Source: an uncultured Collinsella sp. (GTDB lineage Bacteria > Actinomycetota > Coriobacteriia > Coriobacteriales > Coriobacteriaceae). Taken from it: a stretch of 64,000 nucleotides of DNA. The stretch is taken from positions 37,672-101,671 of the forward strand of contig UQMY01000001.1 of the NCBI GenBank assembly GCA_900542325.1, written 5' to 3'. Shown here in pieces: positions 17,712 to 25,991 of the stretch. Numbering within the stretch: position 1 is the first letter of the stretch; every line of letters starts with the position of its first letter. The notes below the pieces were generated by a model, which worked only from the letters and a program-made list of their open reading frames with translations, made no database searches and had not been told where the DNA came from. A program made the translations under genes and the position numbers.

Positions 17712-18269
17712 GTGACTACGACGTGCTCTTTGGTGGTTAACAGCAAGAGCGGTAATACCAGGATGGTTTCGGGTGCGATCAAGCGCACTCTGCAGGCTGC
17801 GGGCGTTGAGTTTGTCCACGCCGCGGCGTTGAGCGACGATGCGGACGTAGATCAGGTTGAGCTCGAGGCGCAGGGCGCCTGCGCGGCCGACACGGTGCTC
17901 GTCGGTTTTTGGTGCGACAAGGGCGCGTGCACGCCTTCGGTCGCGGCGTTGCTCTCCGCCTTGCACGGTAAGCGCGTCTTCCTGTTTGGCACCTGCGGCT
18001 TTGGGGCCGACCAGAGCTATTACCAGCAGATTATTGATCGCGTAACTTCCAATTTGGCTGGGGATGCCGAGCTTGCGGGCTGGGCGATGTGCCAGGGCAA
18101 GATGGGCCCCGCGGTCAAGCAGCGCTACGAGGCCATGCTCGAGCAAGATCCCGATAACGTCCGATTTAAGATGCTGCTCGGCAACTGGGTTGCCGCGAAG
18201 GACCATCCCACCAAGGAAGACCTGGACAACATGGCTGCAGCCGCCAAGAAGGCCGTGCTGGGAGAGTAG
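17712..18269 (+). CDS. Flavodoxin-like protein (BilS-like)
   Basis: A 185-aa protein with a flavodoxin fold: an N-terminal beta strand and phosphate loop (LVVNSKSGNTRMVSGAI), a central DTVLVGFWCDKGACTPSVAALLSALHGKRVFLFGTCGFG block, and a helical C-terminus. The GFW-DKG and FLFGT motifs resemble flavodoxin-family proteins annotated as BilS, the partner of bilirubin reductase BilR. No bilR-like gene is nearby, so a role in bilirubin reduction is only a possibility. It should bind FMN and pass electrons in the cytosol. The start is GTG; a strong terminator follows. Confidence 0.75.
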   Translation: MTTTCSLVVNSKSGNTRMVSGAIKRTLQAAGVEFVHAAALSDDADVDQVELEAQGACAADTVLVGFWCDKGACTPSVAALLSALHGKRVFLFGTCGFGADQSYYQQIIDRVTSNLAGDAELAGWAMCQGKMGPAVKQRYEAMLEQDPDNVRFKMLLGNWVAAKDHPTKEDLDNMAAAAKKAVLGE

Positions 18270-18311
18270 CTTCGCCGTTCGCGGTCCTTCGTGCAAAACA
18301 ATACAAATGTG

Positions 18312-18337
18312 AAAGCCTCGAGATTCTCGAGGCTTTT
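18312..18337 (+). terminator. Rho-independent terminator
   Basis: AAAGCCTCGAG-ATT-CTCGAGGCTTTTT is a perfect 11-bp stem ending in five T, placed 42 bases after the flavodoxin-like gene. Confidence 0.88.
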
Positions 18338-18424
18338 TCTTGACACTTGTGGACGCAACCACTGCAAGCGTTTGGGGCGACATTTTCCATCACCCCGATG
18401 ACAAGCCGCGTTCCAGCAACTGGG

Positions 18425-18554
18425 CGTCTGTCCGGGCGGAGGCATATAAGGTTCATCGCGAGTTCCGCACGCAAAGGAGGCCACTTAATGTGGCCTCCGT
18501 CTTGCGCAGGACTGTCCGAGCAGGGAACCTTATATGCCTCCGTCCGGACAGACG
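18425..18554. repeat. Nested long palindrome (30-bp arms)
   Basis: Arms 18425-18454 and 18525-18554 pair over 30 bp with a single G-T wobble position. An inner perfect stem GGAGGCCAC-TTAAT-GTGGCCTCC lies at 18476-18498. It sits between the convergent flavodoxin-like and LTA-synthase-like genes, 21 bases from the stop of the latter. The rest of this 305-bp gap holds only the terminator at 18312. Confidence 0.85.
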
Positions 18555-18574
18555 TTTCAGTTATGAGCGACCCG

Positions 18575-20875
18575 CTACTTAATCTTGGTTGTTCCCGGTG
18601 CCAGGTTGGGGTCGGTCTCGTTGGCCTCGGTCTGGAAGTGCTCGGTGTACACGTTCTTGCCGTCGCGGAACATCTCGTAGTACTGCATCTTGGCGTAATC
18701 CTCGCGCGCCTTGGTGGCGGCTGCGGCAGCGGCGTCGTCACCGGTGACGTTGGAGGAAAGCGCCCAACGCAGGCTGGCGTCCTCGTAGCCCACGGAGTTG
18801 ATAGCGGGCAGCGACTCGCGCAGCGTCATGTGCGCCTTCTGGTAGTCGGTCAGCGGGGCGCCGATCAGCTGCATCAGCTGGGTAGACAGGTAGTTGGTGG
18901 ACAGGTCGTCGACCTCGCTCGTCTGGTCGCAGCCGGCAACGTCGTAGTTGGCCCAAATGATGTAATCGGTCTGCCACAAGCGCTCCTGGTGCGTGGCGTC
19001 GTCCTCGCCGGTAAACCACTTATCGTTGAACTTGGACGGGAAGAACGGCTGATGGTCGCCCCAGAACACCACGACCACCTTGCGGTCGAGCTTGCTCAAG
19101 GCGTTAAGGAAGTAGCGCAGCGCCTGGTCGGACTGCTCAATGCACGAAACATACTCGTCGACATCGGAGAGCGTACCGTCCTCGACGGTCTTGGTGTCCA
19201 GGTCGGTCGTGTCGATGTTCAGGTGCAGCTGCCTGTCGACCGGCAGCAGGCCCGTGTCGTAGCCCGAGTGGTTCTGCATGGTCACGTCGAAGATAAACTG
19301 CGGATCGGCGTTCTGGTCGAGCAGCTCAAGAATCTTGTCGTAGGTAGCCTGGTCGGTCACCATGCCGCGTAGGGTATCGGCGCCCTGGAAGTCGTTGATG
19401 GACAGGAACTGGTCAAAGCCAAAGTCCTTGTAGACGTTCTCGCGGTTCCAGTTAGTCGCGTGGTTGGGGTGCATGGCCGTGGTGGAATATCCGAGCGACT
19501 TGAACTGCTCTGCCAGGTTCCCAGTCGTTTCCATGTTGTAGATGGTGTAGGGGTACACGCCCGAGCCCAGGTTGGCCATGGAGTTGCCGGTCATAAACTC
19601 AAACTCGGTATTGGCGGTACCGCCGCCGTAGGCGCTTACATAGAGCTTGCCGCGGCTGAGGCAGTTGGACAGGCTCTTAAAGTGCTGCGGACCCTCGTAG
19701 CCGGCGCGCATGTTCTGATAGATCGACAGGTCCGAGAAGGTCTCGTTCATGATGGCGATGACCGTGGGCTTCTCGCTGTCGAACTGCTCCTGGGCGGCGG
19801 CGCGCTCGTCGCTCTTGGCCGCGTTGGACTTGTCGTAGGCCTTGGCGTACTTTTTGAGCGTGGCCTTGGCATCGTCGACGGAGTAGTCGGCGGGTTTGGG
19901 CGGCTTAATGGACTGTGCCGCACTAATAAAGGCAGGCAGGTAGCCCTCGCGCCAGTAGCTCTCGAGCGGGCGCCAGGTGTAGACGGTGATGCCGAGGGTG
20001 TTGTAGTAGTCGATGAGCGTGACGTGTGCGGTAACGCCGCCCAGGCACAGCACCGCCACGAGCAGGTTGGTGAGCAGCATGCGCTTGGCGTTGGCGGTAC
20101 CCTTCTGACGATGCGGTGCCACCAGGCCGGCGTACTCGCATAGCAGCATGGCGATGGCGGTAAAGCCCATGGACAGCACGCAGAACAGCGAGATGGAGAA
20201 GGTGTAGCCGTTGCCGGCGACTGCGGCGGCAGTGGAGATGGCCGAAAGGTCGCCCGGCTGGATGGGCATGGATTTAAACGTGATGACGAAGAACTCGGCA
20301 ATGCCCAGGATAAAGAGGGCAAAGGCCAGGACGGCCGGAGCTGCGCCATGGCGCTGGAACAGGAAGAACAGGCCGACCATGAGCACGGTGATGATGGCCC
20401 ACTCGAGCAGGATGCATAGGGGATAGACCCAGGTAAAGTCGTGGTTGGACGAGACCTCCATGCCCAGCAGCGCAAAGACGCCGGCGAGCAGCAGGCACAG
20501 GACGGCGGCGACGAGCGGTTTGCCCACAAAGGCGCCGCGCAGGCGGGCGAGCTTGCCGGTGGGGGCGGGAGCGTCGGGCCCGGCAAACGCAAAGACGCGC
20601 GGGGCGATGCGGTCGCGGGCGATGCTGGCCCAGGCGCAGCCGGTAAGGATGGCGTTGGTCAGGATGAGCATCACAAAGGCGAGCGGCTCGTTTTGGGCGA
20701 CGAGGCCAATGGCGCCCCAAATGGTCAAAAAGAGCTGGAACAGGCCGAAGACGACGCTCCACCCAAGAGCGCTTTTGGCAACGGTGCCCGACTGAGCGCG
20801 AATGGCCTTGGCCTCGCGCAAGACAAGGTAGATGGTCGCCGCAAGACCGACGAGCGAGATGGCGGCTGCGAACAT
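18575..20875 (-). CDS. LTA synthase-like sulfatase-fold membrane enzyme
   Basis: A 766-aa protein with an N-terminal membrane region of multiple helices (about residues 1-290) and an extracytoplasmic sulfatase/alkaline-phosphatase-fold domain. IAIMNETFSDLSIY begins that domain, and AYGGGTANTEFEFMTG carries the probable nucleophile Thr near residue 420. Family members transfer phosphoglycerol from phosphatidylglycerol to wall or membrane glycopolymers. Whether this makes lipoteichoic acid or modifies another glycan is unknown. The start is the ATG eight bases after GAGGAG; a GTG five codons upstream overlaps that site. Confidence 0.86.
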   Translation of the reverse strand: MFAAAISLVGLAATIYLVLREAKAIRAQSGTVAKSALGWSVVFGLFQLFLTIWGAIGLVAQNEPLAFVMLILTNAILTGCAWASIARDRIAPRVFAFAGPDAPAPTGKLARLRGAFVGKPLVAAVLCLLLAGVFALLGMEVSSNHDFTWVYPLCILLEWAIITVLMVGLFFLFQRHGAAPAVLAFALFILGIAEFFVITFKSMPIQPGDLSAISTAAAVAGNGYTFSISLFCVLSMGFTAIAMLLCEYAGLVAPHRQKGTANAKRMLLTNLLVAVLCLGGVTAHVTLIDYYNTLGITVYTWRPLESYWREGYLPAFISAAQSIKPPKPADYSVDDAKATLKKYAKAYDKSNAAKSDERAAAQEQFDSEKPTVIAIMNETFSDLSIYQNMRAGYEGPQHFKSLSNCLSRGKLYVSAYGGGTANTEFEFMTGNSMANLGSGVYPYTIYNMETTGNLAEQFKSLGYSTTAMHPNHATNWNRENVYKDFGFDQFLSINDFQGADTLRGMVTDQATYDKILELLDQNADPQFIFDVTMQNHSGYDTGLLPVDRQLHLNIDTTDLDTKTVEDGTLSDVDEYVSCIEQSDQALRYFLNALSKLDRKVVVVFWGDHQPFFPSKFNDKWFTGEDDATHQERLWQTDYIIWANYDVAGCDQTSEVDDLSTNYLSTQLMQLIGAPLTDYQKAHMTLRESLPAINSVGYEDASLRWALSSNVTGDDAAAAAATKAREDYAKMQYYEMFRDGKNVYTEHFQTEANETDPNLAPGTTKIK

Positions 20876-21086
20876 GCTGAGACTCCTCACAAACTTAAAA
20901 CCTACGAAAGCGGGGGTTCACCCGATTGTTAGCAAGATATGCGCTGCAATTGGTGGCTGCGCACAACCAGCCATATTAACGCGCACGTGTGGCGGTGTGG
21001 CGCAATGTAGTGGCGACCTGCGCGATAATGGACGGGAATTACACGGAAACGTAAAGGCTTCTTAAAGAAATGGCGAGGGTAGGGCG

Positions 21087-21962
21087 ATGAGCGAGCAGGT
21101 TTGTATGACAGGCGCCGAGTACTGCGGCGGAGCTGCGGGCGTGGATACGTGCGGCTATCCGGTCGAGACTACGGGCAACACAGTGCTGGACATCTTGGAG
21201 CATCGCTCGTCTACGCGTGCCTTCGCGCGTGATGACGACGACCGTCCCGTGGCGGTGACTGACGAGCAGCGGGCGGCGATTTTGCATGCGGCGAGTCGCG
21301 CGCCGTCGGCGGGCGCCATGATGATGTATTCCATCGTGAGCATTCGCGAGCAGGCCACATTGGACCGCCTCGCCGACCTGTGCGATCATCAGCCCATGAT
21401 CGCCAAGGCGCCCTGGGCACTCATATTTGTGGTCGATTATGCCAAGTGGATCGATCTGTTTGAGCACATGGGCTGCTTTAAGCCCGAGTTTGTCGAGCGC
21501 ACGGGCAAGGCGCCCCGTCGTGCACCGGGTCTGGGTGACTTTGCCATCGCGGCGCAGGACGCCGTGATCGCCGCGCAAAATGCCGTGGTCGCCGCCGAGG
21601 CCCTGGGGCTGGGGAGCTGCTACATCGGTGATATCGTCGAGAATGCCGAGGAAGTTGCCTCGCTGCTGGACTTGCCTCCCTATACCATGCCGCTGTCGAT
21701 GCTCATCATCGGCACGCCCCGCAAGGAGCGTCCGGCAATCGCGCATCCCGTGGTGAACCTGGTGCACGAGGAGCGCTACCGCCGCGCCGATACCGCGACC
21801 ATGGACGCGCAGGTGGCCGAGATGGATGCGATGTTTCGCCCGCACGCCCGCGAGGTGGGCGAGCGCGTGGTGGATATCTACACCCGCAAGCACACGAGCC
21901 CCTTTATGGCCGAGATGAGCCGTTCCATGGAGTGGTGGTTCAAAAACTGGCTCGGCAAGTAA
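21087..21962 (+). CDS. Nitroreductase family protein with extended termini
   Basis: A 291-aa protein whose core (LDILEHRSSTRAFA, ASRAPSAGAMMMYSIVSI, AAEALGLGSCYIGDIVEN, LIIGTPRKERPAIA) is a nitroreductase. It is longer than the usual 170-220 residues. An N-terminal segment of about 35 residues contains two Cys (TGAEYCGGAAGVDTCGYP). A C-terminal extension ends with the aromatic, basic FMAEMSRSMEWWFKNWLGK. The core should bind FMN; the extensions may shape substrate access or dimerisation. It is monocistronic, with a family A palindrome 12 bases downstream. Confidence 0.85.
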   Translation: MSEQVCMTGAEYCGGAAGVDTCGYPVETTGNTVLDILEHRSSTRAFARDDDDRPVAVTDEQRAAILHAASRAPSAGAMMMYSIVSIREQATLDRLADLCDHQPMIAKAPWALIFVVDYAKWIDLFEHMGCFKPEFVERTGKAPRRAPGLGDFAIAAQDAVIAAQNAVVAAEALGLGSCYIGDIVENAEEVASLLDLPPYTMPLSMLIIGTPRKERPAIAHPVVNLVHEERYRRADTATMDAQVAEMDAMFRPHAREVGERVVDIYTRKHTSPFMAEMSRSMEWWFKNWLGK

Positions 21963-21973
21963 CGAATGCGGCG

Positions 21974-22004
21974 ATGTGACAAAGGGAAAGTCCCTCTGTC
22001 ACAT
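21974..22004. repeat. Family A palindromic repeat, copy 2
   Basis: ATGTGACAAAGGGA and TCCCTCTGTCACAT form a 31-bp near-perfect inverted repeat with an AAG centre. Confidence 0.85.
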
Positions 22005-22088
22005 TCCATATCGCCGTGGTGGCCTAAAGGCCGTATAAATGTTTATCTAGCTGGGAAAACGGCGCCATTCAAACATGGGCCGATTACC

Positions 22089-22094
22089 TATAAT
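22089..22094 (+). promoter_or_regulatory. kup: Probable -10 box of kup
   Basis: A consensus TATAAT lies 35 bases before the kup start. The -35 region is weak (TTCAAA at a 15-bp spacing). No c-di-AMP-type riboswitch structure was recognised in the short leader. Confidence 0.4.
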
Positions 22095-22129
22095 CCCTTC
22101 GAACATTAAAGTTGGGAGGAAACCGGCTT

Positions 22130-24157
22130 ATGGAACAAAAGGCCAAGGAGGCAGCTTCTCACGCTGCGATTCCTGTGAGCATCTCGGCGATGCTCGTCAC
22201 GCTGGGCGTGGTGTACGGCGATATCGGCACCAGCCCCATGTATGTAACCAAGGCGCTCGTTGCCGGCAACGGCGGCATCGGAAGCGTCACGCAGGAGTTC
22301 GTGCTCGGCGCGCTCTCCCTTGTTGTGTGGACGGTCACGCTGCTGACGACCGTCAAGTACGTGCTGATCTCGCTGCGCGCCGACAACCACGGCGAGGGCG
22401 GTATCTTTGCCCTGTACAGCCTGGTCAAGCGTTGCGGCAAGTGGCTCATCATCCCCGCCATGCTGGGTGGCGCGGCACTGCTCGCCGACGGCATCCTGAC
22501 GCCTGCCGTTACCGTGACCACTGCCATCGAGGGCCTGCGCACCATCCCGGCGGTCCACGCCGTGCTCGGTGACGACCAGGGTCGCGTTGTCGCGATCACG
22601 CTTGCCATTATCATTGCGCTCTTCTTGGTGCAGCGCATCGGCACGGCCAAGATCGGTCACGCCTTTGGCCCCATCATGACGCTGTGGTTTTTGTTCCTGG
22701 GCGGTACGGGCCTGTTCTTTGTCTTCCAGCATCCCGCGGTGCTGCTGTGCCTCAACCCGCTGCGCGGCATCGGCTTTCTGCTGAGCCCCAACAACCATGC
22801 GGGCATCATGATCCTAGGCAGCTGCTTCCTCGCCACCACCGGTGCCGAGGCGCTCTATTCCGACATGGGCCATGTGGGCCGCGGCAACATCTACGCCACC
22901 TGGCCGTTCGTTAAGTGCTGCCTGCTGCTGTCCTACATGGGTCAGGGCGCGTGGCTTATCAACAACGCTGCCAACCCCGAGCTCATGGGCATCGCCGACC
23001 TCAACCCCTTCTACCAGATGCTCACCCCGAGCCTGCGTCCCTTTGCCGTCGGCCTTTCCACCATCGCCGCCATCATTGCCTCGCAGGCGCTCATCACCGG
23101 CGCATTCTCGCTGGTGTCCGAGGCCAGCCGCCTGGACCTCATGCCTCATATGCAGGTCTTCTATCCTGCCGAGACCAAGGGTCAGCTCTACATCCCCATG
23201 GTCAACAACGTCATGCTCGTGGGCTGCGTTATCGTGGTGCTGCTGTTCCAGAACTCGGCGCACATGGAGGCTGCGTACGGCTTGGCTATTACCCTGACCA
23301 TGATGTGCACGACGCTGCTGCTCTTCTTCTATCTGCACGTGGAGCGCAAGCTCAAGGTTGCGCCGTGGATCTTTGCCGTCTTCTTCCTCATGCTCGAGGG
23401 CTTCTTCTTTGTGAGCTCGCTCACCAAGTTCTTCCACGGCGGCTATTTCACCATCCTTATGGCCGCGCTCATCATGAGCATTATGGTGTGCTGGTACAAC
23501 GGCACGGCGGTCGAGCAGCGCCAGTTTACGCTGCTGCCGCTGCGCAGCTACCTGCCGCAGCTCAAGCGCCTGCGCGACGACGACCGCTACGAGCTCATGA
23601 GCGACAATATCGTGTACCTGACCAAGGACACCAACACCGACTATATCGACCGCGATATCGTCTACTCCATCCTGGATAAGCACCCCAAGCGCGCTCGCGC
23701 CTGGTGGTTCGTGAATGTCGAGACCATGGACGAGCCGCATACCTTTGCCTACTCGGTCGAGACGTTCGGCACCGACTACGTGTTCCGCGTGCATCTGTAC
23801 CTGGGCTACAAGATCAACCAGCGCGTTAACGCCTATCTGCGCCAGGTTGTTCAGGATCTGGCAGCCAGCGGCGAGCTGCCGCCGCAGACGCATGACTACT
23901 CGGTCTACAAGGATCCGGGCAACATCGGTACGTTCAAGTTCGTTATGATCCGCAAGCTTCTGGCGCCCGAAAGCGACGTGGAGCCGAGCGAGCGTACGGC
24001 CATTACGCTCAAGTACATCATCCGCCGCGCCGCTGGCACGCCTGCGCGCTGGTACGGCCTGGAGAACTCCAACGTGAACTTTGAGTACGTGCCGCTGTTC
24101 ACCAAGTTTAAGGCCGTGAGCAAGATGCAGCGTCTGGCTCCCAACGAGCGCCCGTAA
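22130..24157 (+). CDS. kup: Kup potassium uptake transporter
   Basis: A 675-aa KUP/HAK/KT transporter importing K+ with protons. The signature LGVVYGDIGTSPMYV appears in the first membrane helix, about twelve membrane segments cover residues 20-440, and a soluble C-terminal domain follows. NHGEGGIFALYSLV and LLADGILTPAVTVTTAIEGL are also family hallmarks. The ATG was preferred over an in-frame start six codons upstream because it leaves GGGAGG as ribosome-binding site. It is followed by a small membrane protein gene and, beyond an IS element, by KdpDE-like regulators, which suggests a K+ homeostasis locus. Confidence 0.93.
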   Translation: MEQKAKEAASHAAIPVSISAMLVTLGVVYGDIGTSPMYVTKALVAGNGGIGSVTQEFVLGALSLVVWTVTLLTTVKYVLISLRADNHGEGGIFALYSLVKRCGKWLIIPAMLGGAALLADGILTPAVTVTTAIEGLRTIPAVHAVLGDDQGRVVAITLAIIIALFLVQRIGTAKIGHAFGPIMTLWFLFLGGTGLFFVFQHPAVLLCLNPLRGIGFLLSPNNHAGIMILGSCFLATTGAEALYSDMGHVGRGNIYATWPFVKCCLLLSYMGQGAWLINNAANPELMGIADLNPFYQMLTPSLRPFAVGLSTIAAIIASQALITGAFSLVSEASRLDLMPHMQVFYPAETKGQLYIPMVNNVMLVGCVIVVLLFQNSAHMEAAYGLAITLTMMCTTLLLFFYLHVERKLKVAPWIFAVFFLMLEGFFFVSSLTKFFHGGYFTILMAALIMSIMVCWYNGTAVEQRQFTLLPLRSYLPQLKRLRDDDRYELMSDNIVYLTKDTNTDYIDRDIVYSILDKHPKRARAWWFVNVETMDEPHTFAYSVETFGTDYVFRVHLYLGYKINQRVNAYLRQVVQDLAASGELPPQTHDYSVYKDPGNIGTFKFVMIRKLLAPESDVEPSERTAITLKYIIRRAAGTPARWYGLENSNVNFEYVPLFTKFKAVSKMQRLAPNERP

Positions 24158-24226
24158 TCGACACCTGAGATTTGACTGTGAACGGGCAGGTTTGCAATGA
24201 CGGGAAATGAGTCTGGGGAGAAAACC

Positions 24227-24421
24227 ATGGACGCTAAGACGCTTGACGGTCGCGATCTTGCGGCCGAGCTGGTGCGCGAGGCACGCGTCGACGCCGCCGA
24301 AGATCGGTTCTTTACGAATCGGGCCAACATGGACATGGCCGATCGTGTGATTTCGGTCGTGGCGCTGGTGTTTGTCGCGGCGTGCGTGTGCGCACTGCTC
24401 GCGCACGTGCTGTTTGTCTAG
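24227..24421 (+). CDS. Small single-span membrane protein
   Basis: A 64-aa protein with a charged N-terminal half (MDAKTLDGRDLAAELVREARVD) and one C-terminal membrane helix (VISVVALVFVAACVCALLAHVLFV). Function is unknown. The ATG six bases after GGGGAG was chosen; an ATG ten codons earlier is possible. It lies 69 bases after kup in the same direction and may be co-transcribed. A regulatory or accessory role in K+ transport is a guess from position alone. Confidence 0.6.
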   Translation: MDAKTLDGRDLAAELVREARVDAAEDRFFTNRANMDMADRVISVVALVFVAACVCALLAHVLFV

Positions 24422-24495
24422 CGACCGCAGGTTGCAAAGGCTATACACTTGGAACCACCACGAGGGGAAACCACCACAAAGGTGCCTGTGAACTG

Positions 24496-24528
24496 CCTCC
24501 CATTTCTTGGACATCGGGAAATGGGAGG
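24496..24528 (+). promoter_or_regulatory. Stem-loop hiding the transposase ribosome-binding site
   Basis: CCTCCCATTTC (24496-24506) pairs perfectly with GAAATGGGAGG (24518-24528), which contains the GGGAGG Shine-Dalgarno of orfA. Read-through RNA from outside the element would fold and block translation. RNA starting inside the element past the left arm would not. This protection device is known in other IS elements. Confidence 0.7.
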
Positions 24529-24534
24529 TTTTCC

Positions 24535-25032
24535 ATGAGTATAGATCTCAGGTCGAAGCACGACCTGGAGTCCAGGAGGCGGGCCGTCGAGCTCTTCGAC
24601 GCCGGCGTCGGCTGCAAGCCGGCGGCCGAGGCCCTGTCCGTCCCCCGCGAGACCGTGAGAGAATGGCAGTGGGTATACCGGGCGTTCGGAAGCGAGGCGC
24701 TGCTGTCCATGGACGGGAAACAATCCAGTTACACATTCGAGCAGAGGGTCGCCGCGGCGTCGGCCGTGGTCGACGACGGGATGGCGAAGGCCGACGCCAT
24801 GGCCGAGTTCGGGATCAGGTCGAAATCCCCGCTGGAGCGCTGGTGCAGGCTCTACCGCGAGGGCGGCGCCGAGGCGCTGCGGCCCCGCCCGAAGGGCAGA
24901 CCGAGGGGGTCGAGGTCGAAACCCCGGGCCCGCACCCGCGAGCAGGAGCTCGAGGAGCGCTGCCGCAGGCTCGAGGCTGAGGTCGCCTACCTAAAAAAAT
25001 TGCGCGCCCTGGTCGAGCGGGACGGGCTCTGA
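24535..25032 (+). CDS. IS3-family transposase OrfA
   Basis: A 165-aa DNA-binding subunit. Two helix-turn-helix regions are visible (SRRRAVELFDAGVGCKPAAEAL... and VDDGMAKADAMAEFGIRSKSPLERWCRLY). A basic Arg/Pro-rich stretch and a C-terminal helix with Leu spacing (EELEERCRRLEAEVAYLKKL, shown with overlap to the linker) are typical of IS150-group OrfA. It ends just past an A7 slippery site, so part of the product should continue into orfB by -1 frameshifting as the OrfAB transposase. Confidence 0.88.
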   Translation: MSIDLRSKHDLESRRRAVELFDAGVGCKPAAEALSVPRETVREWQWVYRAFGSEALLSMDGKQSSYTFEQRVAAASAVVDDGMAKADAMAEFGIRSKSPLERWCRLYREGGAEALRPRPKGRPRGSRSKPRARTREQELEERCRRLEAEVAYLKKLRALVERDGL

Positions 25033-25039
25033 CCAGGGC
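24993..25039 (+). other. Programmed -1 frameshift signal
   Basis: The heptamer A-AAA-AAA (24993-24999) is in the orfA frame after CT. Seven bases downstream begins a perfect 9-bp stem, GCCCTGGTC (25006-25014) with GACCAGGGC (25031-25039). The -1 frame is open from the heptamer into orfB. Confidence 0.75.
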
Positions 25040-25052
25040 GGCGGCCGAGGCG

Positions 25053-25904
25053 GTGAGGGCGCTGCGCGCGGAGGGGCACTCCCTGCGCCACCTGCTGGAG
25101 TGCTCGGGGCTCAGGAGGTCGACCTACTACTACGCGCTGGCGCACCCGCGGAGGCCGACCCGGCCCGAGCTGCGCGACGCCGCGGCCGAGATATTCTCGC
25201 GCACCGCCAACGGCTGCGGGCACCGGCAGATAGCCATGTGCCTGCGCGCCGAGCTGGGCGCGGTCGTGGCCGACAAGACCGTGCTCAAGATGATGCGCGA
25301 GATGGGCATCCGGTGCGGGATACGCCGCCGGGGCTCCCGCCGCCGGTACAGCTCCTACAGGGGGCTCGTGGGGAGCACGTTCGAGAACGTCATCGCGAGG
25401 GACTTCGGCGCCGAGGGGCCGTGGCAGAAGCTCGGCACCGACGTCACCGAGTTCAAGGTGGCCGGCGCCAAGGCCTACTGGGCCCCGGTGCTCGACTTCT
25501 GCACGAAGGAGATCGTGGCGAGCGACATATCGACCTCGCCGGACCTCGCCCAGCAGCACAGGATGCTCGACCGGCTCCTCGAGGCCCTGCCCGACGGGGC
25601 GGCGCCGACCATGCACTCGGACATGGGCTGGCAGTACCAGCACGAGTCCTACACCTCCAGGCTGGAGGGGGCGGGCATCACCCAGAGCATGTCGCGCAAG
25701 GGGAACTGCATCGACAACGCCGCCACCGAGCAGCTCTTCGGCCACGTGAAGGACGAGTTCTACCGCGGCAGGGAGTGGGGCAGCTTCGGGGACTTCAAGC
25801 GCGACCTGGAGGGGTACATAGTCCATTGGAACACGCGGCGCAGGCAGGTAAGATTGAAGGGCCTGACGCCGGAGGAGTTCCGGAACCGGGCCCTTGCGGC
25901 GTAG
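25053..25904 (+). CDS. IS3-family transposase OrfB (DDE integrase)
   Basis: A 283-aa catalytic part. An HTH_21-like N-terminus (RTANGCGHRQIAMCLRAELG) precedes an rve integrase core. The catalytic triad is visible as TDVTEF (first Asp), HSDMGWQY (second Asp) and NCIDNAATEQLFGHVKDEF (Glu). SRKGNCIDNA is typical for IS3 transposases. The annotated GTG start is arbitrary: the frame is open back to the slippery heptamer, and the functional enzyme is probably the OrfAB fusion of about 440 residues. It appears intact and potentially active. Confidence 0.88.
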   Translation: MRALRAEGHSLRHLLECSGLRRSTYYYALAHPRRPTRPELRDAAAEIFSRTANGCGHRQIAMCLRAELGAVVADKTVLKMMREMGIRCGIRRRGSRRRYSSYRGLVGSTFENVIARDFGAEGPWQKLGTDVTEFKVAGAKAYWAPVLDFCTKEIVASDISTSPDLAQQHRMLDRLLEALPDGAAPTMHSDMGWQYQHESYTSRLEGAGITQSMSRKGNCIDNAATEQLFGHVKDEFYRGREWGSFGDFKRDLEGYIVHWNTRRRQVRLKGLTPEEFRNRALAA

Positions 25905-25991
25905 TCGCTATTTATTCAGTCCAAGTTTCGGGGCGCAGTTCACTGTCCCCTTTGTGGTGGTTTTTGTTTTTGAGAGAGGGGCGGGGCGCTG

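Larger units (their letters stand above)
24468..25963 (+). mobile_element. Complete IS3-family insertion sequence
   Basis: A 1,496-bp element with terminal inverted repeats at 24468-24501 and 25930-25963, matching at 29 of 34 positions; the outer 15 bases (AAACCACCACAAAGG) are perfect. It contains overlapping-frame orfA and orfB with a frameshift heptamer, as in the IS150 group. No convincing target duplication is seen at the repeat tips. A GAGGGG occurs directly left and again 12 bases beyond the right repeat, which may be chance. Codon use is GC-richer than the neighbours, with AGG/CGG Arg codons, consistent with foreign origin. Confidence 0.9.

Noticed and set aside
22005..22129. c-di-AMP riboswitch upstream of kup
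   Set aside because: The leader is too short and lacks the conserved elements; only a TATAAT box is visible.
24462..25981. GAGGGG as target-site duplication of the IS
   Set aside because: The right copy lies 12 bases beyond the terminal repeat and six-base duplications are not typical for this family; G-rich sequence makes a chance match likely.
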